Part shown: positions 25,564 to 34,360 of the stretch, in pieces
How positions within the stretch are numbered: position 1 is the first letter of the stretch
Layout: each line of letters starts with the position of its first letter
NCBI GenBank assembly: GCA_050247075.1
Contig: JBFWUW010000003.1
Coordinates: 109,213-173,212 of the forward strand
DNA: 64,000 nucleotides
Reading direction: 5' to 3'
Source of the DNA: JBFWUW01 sp050247075
Lineage (GTDB): Bacteria > Planctomycetota > Planctomycetia > Pirellulales > JBFWUW01
Translations under genes and position numbers: made by a program
Notes under the pieces: generated by a model
What the model was told of the DNA's origin: nothing
The model's input: only the letters and a program-made list of their open reading frames with translations
Databases searched by the model: none

Positions 25564-27237
25564 ATGGATCAGCTTGCCCAACAAGTCCGCCGTGCCATGT
25601 GGCGTTTAACATTGCAGCGGTTTGTGCAGGTATTGGCCTGGTGCTGGTTCGGCACACTGCTGGCGGCTGCCGTATTGATCGGCATCGACAAGTTTTATCC
25701 GCTTGGCTTGAAGGGCTGGTCGTGGCTAGTCGGCCAATTTGGCTATGTTGCGCCCGCCTGGCTCAACGTAGGGGCCTTTGCCTGGATTTGGCCGGCGCTG
25801 GCTTTGGTTGTCGGTTTGGCCGTGGCAATGGTTTGGACGTACTGCACGCGCCGTAGTCCGTTGGAAGCGGCCATTGAGATTGACCGCCGATTTGGTTTGA
25901 AAGAACGCGTGTCGAGCAGCCTGTCGCTGCTTCCCGCCGAGTTGGAGACCGAAGCCGGACGTGCCTTGCTGGCCGATGCCGCAAAGCGTGTCGAACAGAT
26001 TCACGTCGCGGACGAGTTTGCCCTGCGGCCGACACGTTGGACGTTGTTGCCGCTGGCTCCGGCGGCGTTGGCGGCCTTACTGGCGTTGCTTCTGCCGGAG
26101 GCAGCTACGCAACTGGCGGCGGCCAACCAGACCTCGGCCAGCATGGCCAAGAAAATCAAGAAAGAGCAAGAGTCGCTTCGCAAGGAGTTCGAGAAGCATA
26201 GGGAACTCGCCCGTGCCAAGGGATTGGAGAAATCGCAAGAACTCTTTGAGAAGATGGAAAAAGAACTTCGCGAGCAACAAGCCAATAAGGCCCTGGCAGA
26301 TCCCAAGCAATCGCTCGTCAAGCTGAACAACCTGGCGCAAGACTTGGAAAAACGCCGCCAAGAGTTGACCAGCAACGACAAGATCAAAGAGCAGCTCAAC
26401 AAGCTCAAGCCGGCCACGTCAGGCCCTGCCGATAAACTTGCCGATGCGCTGAAGAACGGTGACATGAAGCAAGCCCTGAAAGAGCTGGACAAGCTGAAGG
26501 ACCAGCTCAAGAAGGGCGAACTCGATGACAAGGGGCGCGAGAATCTGGCCAAGCAAATGGATGAAATGAAACAGAAGCTGGGCCAACTAGCCCAAGAGCA
26601 TCAGCAAGCCAAGCAAGAACTGGAGCGCCAAATCCAAGAGAAGCGCTCCGAAGGCAAGACCGGAGAGGCCGAAAAGCTGCAAGAGCGCCTCGACAAGCTC
26701 AAACAAGCCGACCAGCAGATGAAAAAGCTGGAGCAAATGGCCGAGAAGATGGGCCAATGCGCCGAATGCATGAAGCAGGGGCAAAGCGAGCAGGCCATGG
26801 AGACGCTCGAGGGGATGAAGAGCGAGTTGGAGGAGATGCAAGCCCAACTAGAAGAAATGGAAATGCTGCAAGATGCCCTGGACGAAATTGCCCAGTGCAA
26901 AAACGGCATGTGCGAAGGGATGGGACAGGGCAAGAAAGGCAAGAAGCCCGGACGAGGATTGGGCGAAGGCCGCGGCGACGGCGACCGGCCCGAGGAAGAG
27001 ACCGACACCCGGTTCTTCGACTCCAACGTCAAGCAGAAACCCAAGGGAGGCTCGGCGGTGGTGATCGGCGAGGCCGACGGTCCCAACGAACCGGGTGCCG
27101 TGCGCCAGCAAATCAAGGAGCAGGTCGAAAGTTCCAAGTCGGAATCTTCTGACCCTTTGACGAACCAGCGGCTGCCGCGCGAGTACCGCGATCACGCCAA
27201 AAAGTACTTCGACATGCTGCGCGAAGGCAACAAATGA
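25564..27237 (+). CDS. Membrane protein with long cytoplasmic or periplasmic coiled coil
   Basis: 557 residues. Two or three hydrophobic segments lie in the first 105 residues (ending ALALVVGLAVAMVWTY), then a short conserved stretch (SPLEAAIEIDRRFGLKERVSSSLS) and one more segment near 160-180. From about 190 to 450 the protein is almost wholly Lys/Glu/Gln-rich coiled coil, with a Cys pair motif (QCAECMKQGQ). A Gly/Lys-rich linker and a conserved C-terminus (LPREYRDHAKKYFDMLREG) follow. Such proteins occur in planctomycetes near MoxR/DUF58/VWA operons, but that operon is not adjacent here. It probably bridges the membrane and other proteins; function unknown. Confidence 0.75.
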   Translation: MDQLAQQVRRAMWRLTLQRFVQVLAWCWFGTLLAAAVLIGIDKFYPLGLKGWSWLVGQFGYVAPAWLNVGAFAWIWPALALVVGLAVAMVWTYCTRRSPLEAAIEIDRRFGLKERVSSSLSLLPAELETEAGRALLADAAKRVEQIHVADEFALRPTRWTLLPLAPAALAALLALLLPEAATQLAAANQTSASMAKKIKKEQESLRKEFEKHRELARAKGLEKSQELFEKMEKELREQQANKALADPKQSLVKLNNLAQDLEKRRQELTSNDKIKEQLNKLKPATSGPADKLADALKNGDMKQALKELDKLKDQLKKGELDDKGRENLAKQMDEMKQKLGQLAQEHQQAKQELERQIQEKRSEGKTGEAEKLQERLDKLKQADQQMKKLEQMAEKMGQCAECMKQGQSEQAMETLEGMKSELEEMQAQLEEMEMLQDALDEIAQCKNGMCEGMGQGKKGKKPGRGLGEGRGDGDRPEEETDTRFFDSNVKQKPKGGSAVVIGEADGPNEPGAVRQQIKEQVESSKSESSDPLTNQRLPREYRDHAKKYFDMLREGNK

Positions 27238-27321
27238 CGCTTCGCCTGTACGAGCGATTGCCGTCGCCAGGAAGTAGCCGATGGCTGGCCGCTTCTCCGC
27301 GGACAGCTTTCGCCAATCCGC

Positions 27322-27567
27322 TCACTTGTGCTCGCCGCGTTTGGGCAGCGTAAACGAATAGATCAGCACCACCGCGCCACCCGAAAGGAGCGTCCAGGGA
27401 GCCCATTCCGGCGGCTCCATTTCTTTGCGCGCCGGCGATTTGCTAAACCCAAAGGTGGAGGTCGCTGGCTCCTTCTTGGCGTGCATGACGGCCTTTTCCA
27501 CCGCCAGGCATTGCGCTCCCAACAGAATAGCAAACGCCCCAACCGCCAAGAAAAATGCTCGCCACAT
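27322..27567 (-). CDS. Small two-segment membrane protein
   Basis: 81 residues from the ATG at 27567, preceded by GGAGAG. Two hydrophobic segments (FFLAVGAFAILLGAQCLAVE and WTLLSGGAVVLIYSFTL) flank a hydrophilic loop with PPEWAPW. This arrangement, MWRAFFLAVG...EPPEWAPW...GAVVxxY, recurs in planctomycete short proteins as I remember them. Function unknown. The track's longer frame to 27615 has no better start signal. Confidence 0.7.
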   Translation of the reverse strand: MWRAFFLAVGAFAILLGAQCLAVEKAVMHAKKEPATSTFGFSKSPARKEMEPPEWAPWTLLSGGAVVLIYSFTLPKRGEHK

Positions 27568-28013
27568 GATCGTCTCTCCAGACAGGTTTCCAAGGCCGGG
27601 TATCCCGCCACCCATCCACAGTCATCGGCAAGTAGACGGGCGTGCTACAATTTCGAGGCAAGTGTGCGGGCCATGCCCAGAAAACGCCTTGCACGCGCCG
27701 TACCGGCAACGCTGGTTACAGCGCTTATAGGCCAAAGATGAAGGCTGGCCAGGCAATAACTTGTTCGCAAAATGGCGACGGAATAGGCGTCATCAACGCT
27801 TTGACCCTGTTTGCCCGGCGGCACTTTCGGAAAAGTCCGAGCGCTGCTCAGATTTACCGCGGGCAGGGGTCGATGCTACGGAAGCCTCGGTAATCCTCGG
27901 CCAATGGCTATCCAGGCCAAAATAGGAAAGAGTGTGACTATTATGCATGGACATTGTTCCCAACCCGCACATGCCGTATAATTCGGACGGTATGCAAGAT
28001 CAGGGGGGATGGC
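27568..28013. other. Divergent intergenic region
   Basis: 446 bases. The right end carries the promoter and leader of the PAS-GAF-receiver gene. The rest has no convincing coding frame and no repeat that I recognise. Confidence 0.5.
27954..27982 (+). promoter_or_regulatory. Sigma-70-type promoter of the PAS-GAF-receiver gene
   Basis: TTGTTC (27954-27959) and a perfect TATAAT (27977-27982) are exactly 17 bases apart. The expected transcript would start near 27989, 25 bases before the TTG start at 28014. This also argues against the upstream in-frame ATG at 27954, which lies on the promoter. Confidence 0.6.
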
Positions 28014-29726
28014 TTGACCGTTAAAAGCAAAATCCTGTTGGTCAGCGATTGCCGCGAGCGGGAAGAGGCCCTGCTTTCGCAATTGGGCGACGCTTTCGAC
28101 GTCAAGGTGGCTGAAAATGCCCTTGACGCCATGGATGTGCTGCATCGCGAGGAAGTCTCCCGCGTCTACGTCGCTGGCGAGCATCTGAACTCGGCTCTTG
28201 ATCTGGGCAAGATATTGCAGACCGAGCGCGTGCTGGAGGGTATCCCCGACGGCGTGGTGCTGCTCGACGGCGACAACATCGTCTTGTGGGCCAACCAGTC
28301 CTTTATCCAATGCAGCGGCCGCGAGAACGTCATCGGCGGCAATTTCTATACGGTCTTGGGCAGTCCCGAGATCTTGGGACCGGACTTTTGCCCCTTCCAT
28401 ACGGCCCTGGCCACTGGCCATTCCAGCAGTTCCACGCTGCGGTCGGGGGACAACAAATATTTCCAACTGCACGTTGCTCCGCTGCGCGAGTTAAGCGGCC
28501 CGCCGCAGCGGCTGATCGTGACGATGCGCGACATAACGTGCGAGGCGCTGCAGCAGCAAAAGTTGGCCGCCATTCATCAGGCCGGCATCGAACTGTCAGA
28601 CCTGTCGCCCGACGAATTGGCCCACATGAGCGTCGAGGAACGGATTGAATTGCTCAAGTCCAATATTCTGCATTTCACCAAGGATCTGCTGAACTTTGAT
28701 GTGGTGGAGATTCGCCTGTTGGATTCCACCACCAGCAAGCTGGAACCATTGTTGTCGGTCGGCATGAAGCCCGAAGCCGAGGGCCGCTTGCTATATGCCA
28801 AGCGGCAAAACAACGGGGTGACCGGGTTTGTGGCCGCCACGGGCAAGAGTTACCTGTGTGAGGACACCCGCGAGGATCCGCTGTACCTGGAAGGCGCTCA
28901 AGACGCCAAGAGTTCGCTGACCGTGCCGTTGCTGTTGCACGATGAGGTCATCGGCACGTTCAACGTGGAAAGTCCCGAATTTCGGGCCTTTAGCGAGAGT
29001 GACTTGCAGTTCCTGGAGATTTTCACACGTGATGTAGCGGCGGCCCTCAATACGCTGGAACTGCTGGTGGCGGAAAAGGCCACGACCTGCTTGCAAAACG
29101 TCGAGGCGATCCACAGCGCCGTGGCGTTGCCCGTCGACGACATTTTGATCGACGCCGTGAGCGTGATGGAAAAATACATCGGCCACGAGCCGCAAGTGGT
29201 CGAGCGGTTGCAACGCATCTTGCGCAATGCCCGCGATATCAAGCAAGTCATTCAACAAGTAGGGCACGAACTGGCCCCCAGCCAGGCATTGCCAACATCG
29301 GCCCAACAAGCCAAGCGGCCGTTGCTGCGAGGCAAGACCATTTTGGTGGCCGATGCCGACGACAGCGTCCGCAGCGCGGCCCACGCCTTGCTGGAACGCT
29401 ACGGCTGTGTGGTAGAGACGGCCCACAACGGCGGCGAGGCGATCTTCATGGTCCGCAATCTTAGCCCAGCCACCCACTACGATGCCATCATCGCGGACAT
29501 TCGCCTGCCCGACATGCCCGGCTACGAGCTGATGGCCAAGTTGCGGGAAACGGTCAACCCGCTTCCGTTGATCTTGATGACCGGTTTTGGCTATGACCCA
29601 GGGCACTCGCTGGTTAAGGCCCGGCAGGCCGGCTTGAAGGAAGTCCTCTACAAGCCCTTCCGCCTGGACCAATTGCTGGAAACGGTCGAACGGGTCATCC
29701 AAGCTTCGGCCATGGCTTCGGTCTAG
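28014..29726 (+). CDS. PAS-GAF-receiver signalling protein
   Basis: 570 residues from TTG 28014, with AGGGGGG just upstream. Domains in order: a degenerate receiver-like start (SKILLVSDCREREEALLSQL), a PAS domain (about 65-180, VLEGIPDGVVLLDGDNIVLWAN), a GAF domain (about 215-350, VVEIRLLDSTTSKLEPLLS and SSLTVPLLLHDEVIGTFNVE), a helical linker, and a full C-terminal receiver (about 440-565) with acceptor Asp in IIADIRLPDMPG, the Thr in LMTGFG and the Lys in YKPFRL. No histidine kinase or DNA-binding domain is present. It probably receives phosphate from an unlinked kinase and works through protein contacts. Cytoplasmic. Confidence 0.88.
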   Translation: MTVKSKILLVSDCREREEALLSQLGDAFDVKVAENALDAMDVLHREEVSRVYVAGEHLNSALDLGKILQTERVLEGIPDGVVLLDGDNIVLWANQSFIQCSGRENVIGGNFYTVLGSPEILGPDFCPFHTALATGHSSSSTLRSGDNKYFQLHVAPLRELSGPPQRLIVTMRDITCEALQQQKLAAIHQAGIELSDLSPDELAHMSVEERIELLKSNILHFTKDLLNFDVVEIRLLDSTTSKLEPLLSVGMKPEAEGRLLYAKRQNNGVTGFVAATGKSYLCEDTREDPLYLEGAQDAKSSLTVPLLLHDEVIGTFNVESPEFRAFSESDLQFLEIFTRDVAAALNTLELLVAEKATTCLQNVEAIHSAVALPVDDILIDAVSVMEKYIGHEPQVVERLQRILRNARDIKQVIQQVGHELAPSQALPTSAQQAKRPLLRGKTILVADADDSVRSAAHALLERYGCVVETAHNGGEAIFMVRNLSPATHYDAIIADIRLPDMPGYELMAKLRETVNPLPLILMTGFGYDPGHSLVKARQAGLKEVLYKPFRLDQLLETVERVIQASAMASV

Positions 29727-29848
29727 TCCGCTCCGCTGTTTCGCCGAAATGCCTAAATTGGCGCTGTGCGGCGGCCGTTCTTTGCGGACAATAAGGCTGC
29801 CGCGAGTTTTTTAGCAGGCGGCTATCGCTGCTACATTCACCTGTTTGC

Positions 29849-31030
29849 ATGGTCTTGTTCATGCCCCTACCGTGGCTCATCGCGCTTGCCGGGCTAGCCC
29901 TGCTGGGGCACGGCAGTTGCTGGCTGGCCATCGCCAATCGGCTGGAGGCGTCGGGCTGGCGGCGCAAGGTTGAAAAACCGATTGTGCGGACGTTGCACCT
30001 GTTGATGCTGGCGATCATCGGCCTGGCGTCGTATGACCTGATAAAAGGCCACTTGATTACGCCAGCCGGTGAAGTGCCGCGTTTCAGCATGAAGACCTGG
30101 GCCTGGCTGTGGGGATGCGCCGCCGTGGCCGTGGGACCGGTGGCCGTATGGATCGTGGCTCGGCTGCTCGCTCGACCGCCAGCCTTGTTGCAGTCCAACC
30201 ACACCACCGTCCATCACCCGACGCCTGGGCCGGTTTCCGGCGTGGCGGGCGGTTTTGCCAGCCGGTGCCTGCTCTCTCTGCCGGGCAATGAATGCCTGCG
30301 TATCGATGTCCACGAGAAAACACTGGCCGTGCCCCAACTGCCGCCAGAACTGTCGGGCTTGTCGATTGCCCATCTTTCCGACCTGCACATGAGCGGCAAG
30401 ATTGGCCGCGTCTGGTTCGAGACGGCGATTGGCCTGGTGAACGATATGCAGGCTGACCTGGTGGCCATCACGGGCGACCTGGTCGAAAACCCCGCTTGCC
30501 GCGATTGGATTCCGCACACTTTGGGCCAGCTGCGATCGCGGCACGGCACGTTCTTCGTCCTCGGCAATCACGATCTGCGGGCCGATGCCGCCGAGGTGCG
30601 GCGGCTGGTGGCCGCCGCCGGTCTGATCGACCTGGGGGGGCGCACCGCGCGGGTGGAAGTCCGCGGCGGCTCTGTCTTTCTGGCGGGAAACGAACGTCCG
30701 TGGATTCGGCCCTTACCAGACGAATCAAGCCTGGAAAGCAATTCGTCGCCGGAACTGCGCGTGCTGTTAGCCCACACGCCCGACCAGCTTGGCTGGGCGC
30801 GGCGATACAACTTCGACCTGATGCTGGCCGGCCATACTCATGGCGGCCAGATTCGGCTGCCCGGCTTGGGGGCCATTGTCGCCCCCAGCCTGAGTGGCGG
30901 AAAGTACGCGGCCGGCGTGTTCCATCAGCCCCCCACGATCATGCATGTCAGCCGCGGCCTGTCGGGCCTGCACCTGTTGCGCTGGAACTGCCCGCCCGAA
31001 CTGACTCGGCTAGTCCTGGTTCGCGGGTGA
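29849..31030 (+). CDS. YkuE-like metallophosphoesterase with membrane N-terminus
   Basis: 393 residues (an ATG 12 bases later is an alternative). Three hydrophobic segments in the first 125 residues precede the catalytic domain. All metal-site blocks of the calcineurin-like family are there: HLSDLHMSG, AITGDLVENP, VLGNHDLR, LLAHTPD and AGHTHGGQIRLP. It is like YkuE/YaeI, which hydrolyse phosphoesters such as UDP-diacylglucosamine at the membrane. The exact substrate is not known. It converges with the next gene at 13 bases. Confidence 0.9.
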   Translation: MVLFMPLPWLIALAGLALLGHGSCWLAIANRLEASGWRRKVEKPIVRTLHLLMLAIIGLASYDLIKGHLITPAGEVPRFSMKTWAWLWGCAAVAVGPVAVWIVARLLARPPALLQSNHTTVHHPTPGPVSGVAGGFASRCLLSLPGNECLRIDVHEKTLAVPQLPPELSGLSIAHLSDLHMSGKIGRVWFETAIGLVNDMQADLVAITGDLVENPACRDWIPHTLGQLRSRHGTFFVLGNHDLRADAAEVRRLVAAAGLIDLGGRTARVEVRGGSVFLAGNERPWIRPLPDESSLESNSSPELRVLLAHTPDQLGWARRYNFDLMLAGHTHGGQIRLPGLGAIVAPSLSGGKYAAGVFHQPPTIMHVSRGLSGLHLLRWNCPPELTRLVLVRG

Positions 31031-31043
31031 ACAGCCCAGGCAC

Positions 31044-32390
31044 TTATTCCGTGGCTTCGTCGGTTTTCTTTTTACTGGACGAACGCGGCTTGTTCTTTTT
31101 GTCCACGGCCGTTTTAGGGGGCGGAAGCGGGTTACCCTTACCCTTCACTTTGAGCTTGACCGACAACTTGCCCGAGTTGTCGGCCAGTTCCGTCCAGCTC
31201 TCTTGGCAACGCAGATAAAGCTTGCCGTCACTTGGGGCCGTAAAATCGCCATGTTCCCCCAGTTCGATCGGCGGGCTGATGTAGTCGTCCAGATCGAGCG
31301 AGCCTTCCAAGTCAAATTCCTTGATGACCACGCCGATCAGCCTGCCGGCACCTTCGTCGTTGCCGCCGGCGGTAATGGATGGGGCGTCTTTGCCCTTGGT
31401 GGTCTTCCAGGTGCCGGATGCGCTGTATTCGTATTCCTCTCCTTCAGTCAAGATCGCCCCTGTTGGCTGCCAGCCGCGCATGGCTTCGATCGTTGAGCTA
31501 AGTGGCGAGGCTCCCTTGAACTTGATGAATTTCTTCTTCCAATCCCAAGCGCACAGGTCGGCCCGGTAGCCAATGTCAAAATGTTTGAGAAAGAACAAGT
31601 ACTCGAACGAGATCTCACTGGCCATGGCACCGTAGGTTTGATTGAAACTGGCACCCGGTTTCTTCAGCATCATGGCCTGGCCCAACGGCAAGAAGCGGTC
31701 GGAATAGTTCTTGTTGTTGGCCAGCAGATGGCACAGCGCCCAGCGCCACGAATAGTTCTCCCAGGAATCACCCGTCCGTTCGTCGCTGTTGACGATCTCG
31801 TTCATGCTCTTGGGGGCACTCTTCCGCAGATACTCGACGACCACCGGATGGCAGTTCACGGAAGGGTCGCCCTGTTTCCAGTATTGGCCCATTTCGGCCA
31901 TGCCCTCGGCATACCAGACCGGACCCGTGGAGCCAAAACTTTGGCCGCAGTAGGCGTGCACGGCTTCGTGCTGCGGCGTGCCGCCGTCGGCCACGGAATA
32001 GACCGTGCTCTTGGCCACGCGGCCGTTGCTGAGCGTGATGGTTACGCCCGCCCCCGCGGCGATTTGTGCCCGGCCTTGTTCGCTAGGCATGCTGCCCGGC
32101 GGCCAGTTCTTTAGATCCTTGGCCACGTAACATTCGATGGGGTGCGGCAGCCGCTGGCCAAAATAGGCCGAGATCAGCTTGATCATGGTCTCCAACCGGG
32201 TCAGCAGTTCCTTGGCTTCCTCGGCGGACATGTCCGTATGCAGCACGAAGTTCGGCGACGAATAATCTCGCGGCGCGCCGGCGGACTCTTCCTCGGCAGG
32301 TTTTTTCTTGCTGCTCTGGGCCTGGACCAGATCAACTCCGCCCAGCAAGAACATACCGCCGACCAACAATGCCAACGCGTGACGCCACAT
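31044..32390 (-). CDS. Exported HExxH protein, DUF1570-like with lectin-like C-terminal domain
   Basis: 448 residues from the ATG at 32390, which has GGAG 6 bases upstream and opens a signal peptide (ALALLVGGMFLLGGVDLVQA); the longer open frame to 32693 would begin inside a repeat. The central domain contains QHEAVHAYC with His141, Glu142, His145, and a downstream Glu in WYAEGMAEMG, as in gluzincin peptidases of the peptidase-MA/DUF1570 group. A C-terminal domain of about 120 residues (GRLIGVVIKEF, FTAPSDGKLYLRCQES, LADNSGKLSVKLKV) resembles the PA-IL/LecA galactose-binding fold. A Lys/Ser tail closes the protein. Probably a cell-surface peptidase. Confidence 0.75.
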   Translation of the reverse strand: MWRHALALLVGGMFLLGGVDLVQAQSSKKKPAEEESAGAPRDYSSPNFVLHTDMSAEEAKELLTRLETMIKLISAYFGQRLPHPIECYVAKDLKNWPPGSMPSEQGRAQIAAGAGVTITLSNGRVAKSTVYSVADGGTPQHEAVHAYCGQSFGSTGPVWYAEGMAEMGQYWKQGDPSVNCHPVVVEYLRKSAPKSMNEIVNSDERTGDSWENYSWRWALCHLLANNKNYSDRFLPLGQAMMLKKPGASFNQTYGAMASEISFEYLFFLKHFDIGYRADLCAWDWKKKFIKFKGASPLSSTIEAMRGWQPTGAILTEGEEYEYSASGTWKTTKGKDAPSITAGGNDEGAGRLIGVVIKEFDLEGSLDLDDYISPPIELGEHGDFTAPSDGKLYLRCQESWTELADNSGKLSVKLKVKGKGNPLPPPKTAVDKKNKPRSSSKKKTDEATE

Positions 32391-32446
32391 GAAATGCTCC
32401 GCCGCTCGAAAAGTGCTTTTTGCCCAAGTGGGGACCGTTGCCTCGT

Positions 32447-32452
32447 ATTCTA
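32447..32452 (-). promoter_or_regulatory. Candidate -10 box (TAGAAT) for the HExxH gene
   Basis: TAGAAT on the minus strand in the context GGGGTAGAATACG, 57 bases before the ATG at 32390. It resembles the plus-strand boxes of this window. Confidence 0.35.
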
Positions 32453-32565
32453 CCCCGATCAGCGGGCGAGGGAACAATATTCCGGCCCGATACGAGGCAT
32501 TCACAACACGGAAAACCGCATCACGTTGCCATTCAAAGGGGGCGCAAACCCGAGGGCCGGAGGAG

Positions 32566-32692
32566 AACCACGAATCGAACAAATCTAACGAATGGGAATT
32601 CGTCCGAACGTTTTCTTCAAGGGGCTGCCGTCCCGAATTCCTGTCTGGCAGATCCGCATTCGAAATCTCATTCGTTGGATTCGTGGTTTTCA
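32566..32692. repeat. Inverted pair of ACCACGAAT-type repeats
   Basis: The left arm (about 32566-32598: ACCACGAATCGAAC...AACGAAT) and the right arm (about 32669-32692, reverse complement ACCACGAATCCAACGAAT) face each other across about 70 bases. A third copy lies at 55287-55320. The whole could fold as a hairpin or be a small non-autonomous element. Confidence 0.65.
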
Positions 32693-32949
32693 CATAAACC
32701 GCGTTCGGTCCGGTATGAGTTTCTCCAAGTTGAAGCGCCGTATTAGCATGCTAACCGCCCTTGCGCCGAAGGGCATCTTTCATCGTCTCACCATCAACTG
32801 GCCAAAACAGTTGTTGTGTGGAGTGCCTGGCGGCTATGATTTTGGCTGCCAATGATGCCCAGCCATTCGGTTTGAAGGCTGTCGCCGTAATGCTATTCCC
32901 ATGGCATCGCGTGCAAATACCCGCGCCCTTCTAACGAGGGAATAATTCC

Positions 32950-34248
32950 ATGTTCGGTTGTTTCCGACTAATCTATCCATTCGGCCGCTGGACCTATTGC
33001 CTATTCCTTGTTGGTGCCGGGCTGCTGTTGGCCATGCCCGCGGGATCGGCGCGTGCCGAGATTGTCGAGATCGAGGTCACGATCAAGTCTGTCGATGCCA
33101 GGGACCGGTCGATTACGGTTGTTCGATCATCCAAGAAATCAAAACAACTCGACCTGGAAGTCAGCCGCAAGGCCAGGATCACCATTGATGGCGAATCGGC
33201 CTCGTTGGACGACATCGAACCGGGTCAGACCGCTACAATCTCCTTCGAGACGGAGTTGGAGGTTGTCACCCAAATCGAAGCCGCCGCCGATGGGAATGGA
33301 CTGCCGGGCAACGACGATGGCGACGGCGAACCTGGCGAACTGAAAGAAACCGGCTGCCAGGTGATCTGGTCCATCGACGAAAACGGCGAGTCTACCGTGG
33401 TGATCGGGCGGCCGCCGGCATCCGTCCGGCGGGCCAGCAAGTCCTTGATTCGCCACGATGACGGCACGGTTGAGTTTCAGCACGACTTGAACACGCCCGA
33501 CACGGTCCTTAAGACGTTCTTGAGCCGCGCGGAGAATACCCGCTTTGACCGCAACGTTCGTGCGCTGGTAATGGCACCCAAGGCGGGCCGCGGGGGCCAA
33601 TCGCCGCAAGCCAACTTTGCCTATTCCAAGGTCTCTCAATTGCCGATCAATTTGGTTTGGGAGTTTGAAGGCGTGGGAAAGCTCGACCAAAGCCTGTTTA
33701 GCGCCCAGTTGCAGACGTCGGACGACCAGACGGATTTCCCCGCATTACAGATTTTCTCGGAGGACGGATTCGCCACTGCCGCGACCGTGCGGCCGACATG
33801 GATTGTGCGCCGCAATCGGCTTGGCCAGCCTGACAGCGAACCGCTGTTGGAAGAGCAATTCGTGGAGTTGGGCGAACCGCGAGAATTCTCGTTTCAAATG
33901 CCTGTTCCCGCGGACGGCATGCGTTACGTGTTGGGGTTTGGCCTGCAAGGCCAAGATTCCGCGATCGCCATGCATCGCCTGTCGGTTCGCGGCCGTCTGA
34001 CGCCCACCTTGGGGATCGCGCTGACGGACCAGGGGGGCGTGGTGCTGGCGGAGCGCGTACTCGCCAACGGCCTGGGTGAAGCGGCTGGCGTGCGAACCGG
34101 CGACCAGATTGTGAGCATCAACGGAATCCGCCCACGATCGGTGGAAGAAGCAATGGAAGCCATGAGCGGAATTCGCTTCGGCGACGAACCTGAGATTTTC
34201 GTTCGCAGGGGGGGCCGAACCTTGCGCATCACCTTCGTCGCCGAATAG
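32950..34248 (+). CDS. Exported PDZ-domain protein
   Basis: 432 residues. A signal peptide (FLVGAGLLLAMPAGSARAE) ends near residue 37. A small beta domain follows (about 38-110, VTIKSVDARDRSITVV...ARITIDGESASLDDIEPGQTATISFE), like domains that bind or regulate at the envelope. An acidic Gly/Asp linker and a middle domain come next. The C-terminus (about 350-432) is a PDZ domain: LGIALTDQGGVVLAERVL, AAGVRTGDQIVSINGIRPRS. There is no protease domain, so it is not a DegP; it may hold another envelope protein. Function unknown. Confidence 0.8.
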   Translation: MFGCFRLIYPFGRWTYCLFLVGAGLLLAMPAGSARAEIVEIEVTIKSVDARDRSITVVRSSKKSKQLDLEVSRKARITIDGESASLDDIEPGQTATISFETELEVVTQIEAAADGNGLPGNDDGDGEPGELKETGCQVIWSIDENGESTVVIGRPPASVRRASKSLIRHDDGTVEFQHDLNTPDTVLKTFLSRAENTRFDRNVRALVMAPKAGRGGQSPQANFAYSKVSQLPINLVWEFEGVGKLDQSLFSAQLQTSDDQTDFPALQIFSEDGFATAATVRPTWIVRRNRLGQPDSEPLLEEQFVELGEPREFSFQMPVPADGMRYVLGFGLQGQDSAIAMHRLSVRGRLTPTLGIALTDQGGVVLAERVLANGLGEAAGVRTGDQIVSINGIRPRSVEEAMEAMSGIRFGDEPEIFVRRGGRTLRITFVAE

Positions 34249-34309
34249 AGCCCGGCGATTCCGCCTCATCCCCCAGCCTTTTCCCCTCTCCCCTTCTTTC
34301 CCGCCACCG

Positions 34310-34315
34310 TATAAT
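34310..34315 (+). promoter_or_regulatory. Candidate -10 box (TATAAT)
   Basis: Perfect TATAAT in the context CACCGTATAATAGCC, 46 bases before the NfeD-type gene. Upstream is pyrimidine-rich with no -35 match. Confidence 0.45.
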
Positions 34316-34360
34316 AGCCAGAGGAGCAGATATATCCTTTGTCTGTAGAAGGGCGAGAGT

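Larger units (their letters stand above)
32391..32949. other. Divergent intergenic region with an inverted repeat element
   Basis: 559 bases. It carries a TAGAAT box on the minus strand at 32447-32452, an inverted pair of ACCACGAAT-type words (32566-32692) and the ribosome site (GAGG) of the PDZ gene. No gene seen. Confidence 0.6.

Noticed and set aside
27954..28013. Upstream ATG extending the PAS-GAF-receiver protein by 20 residues
   Set aside because: The extension lies on the promoter (TTGTTC/TATAAT), so it would not be transcribed fully; TTG 28014 has a good ribosome site.
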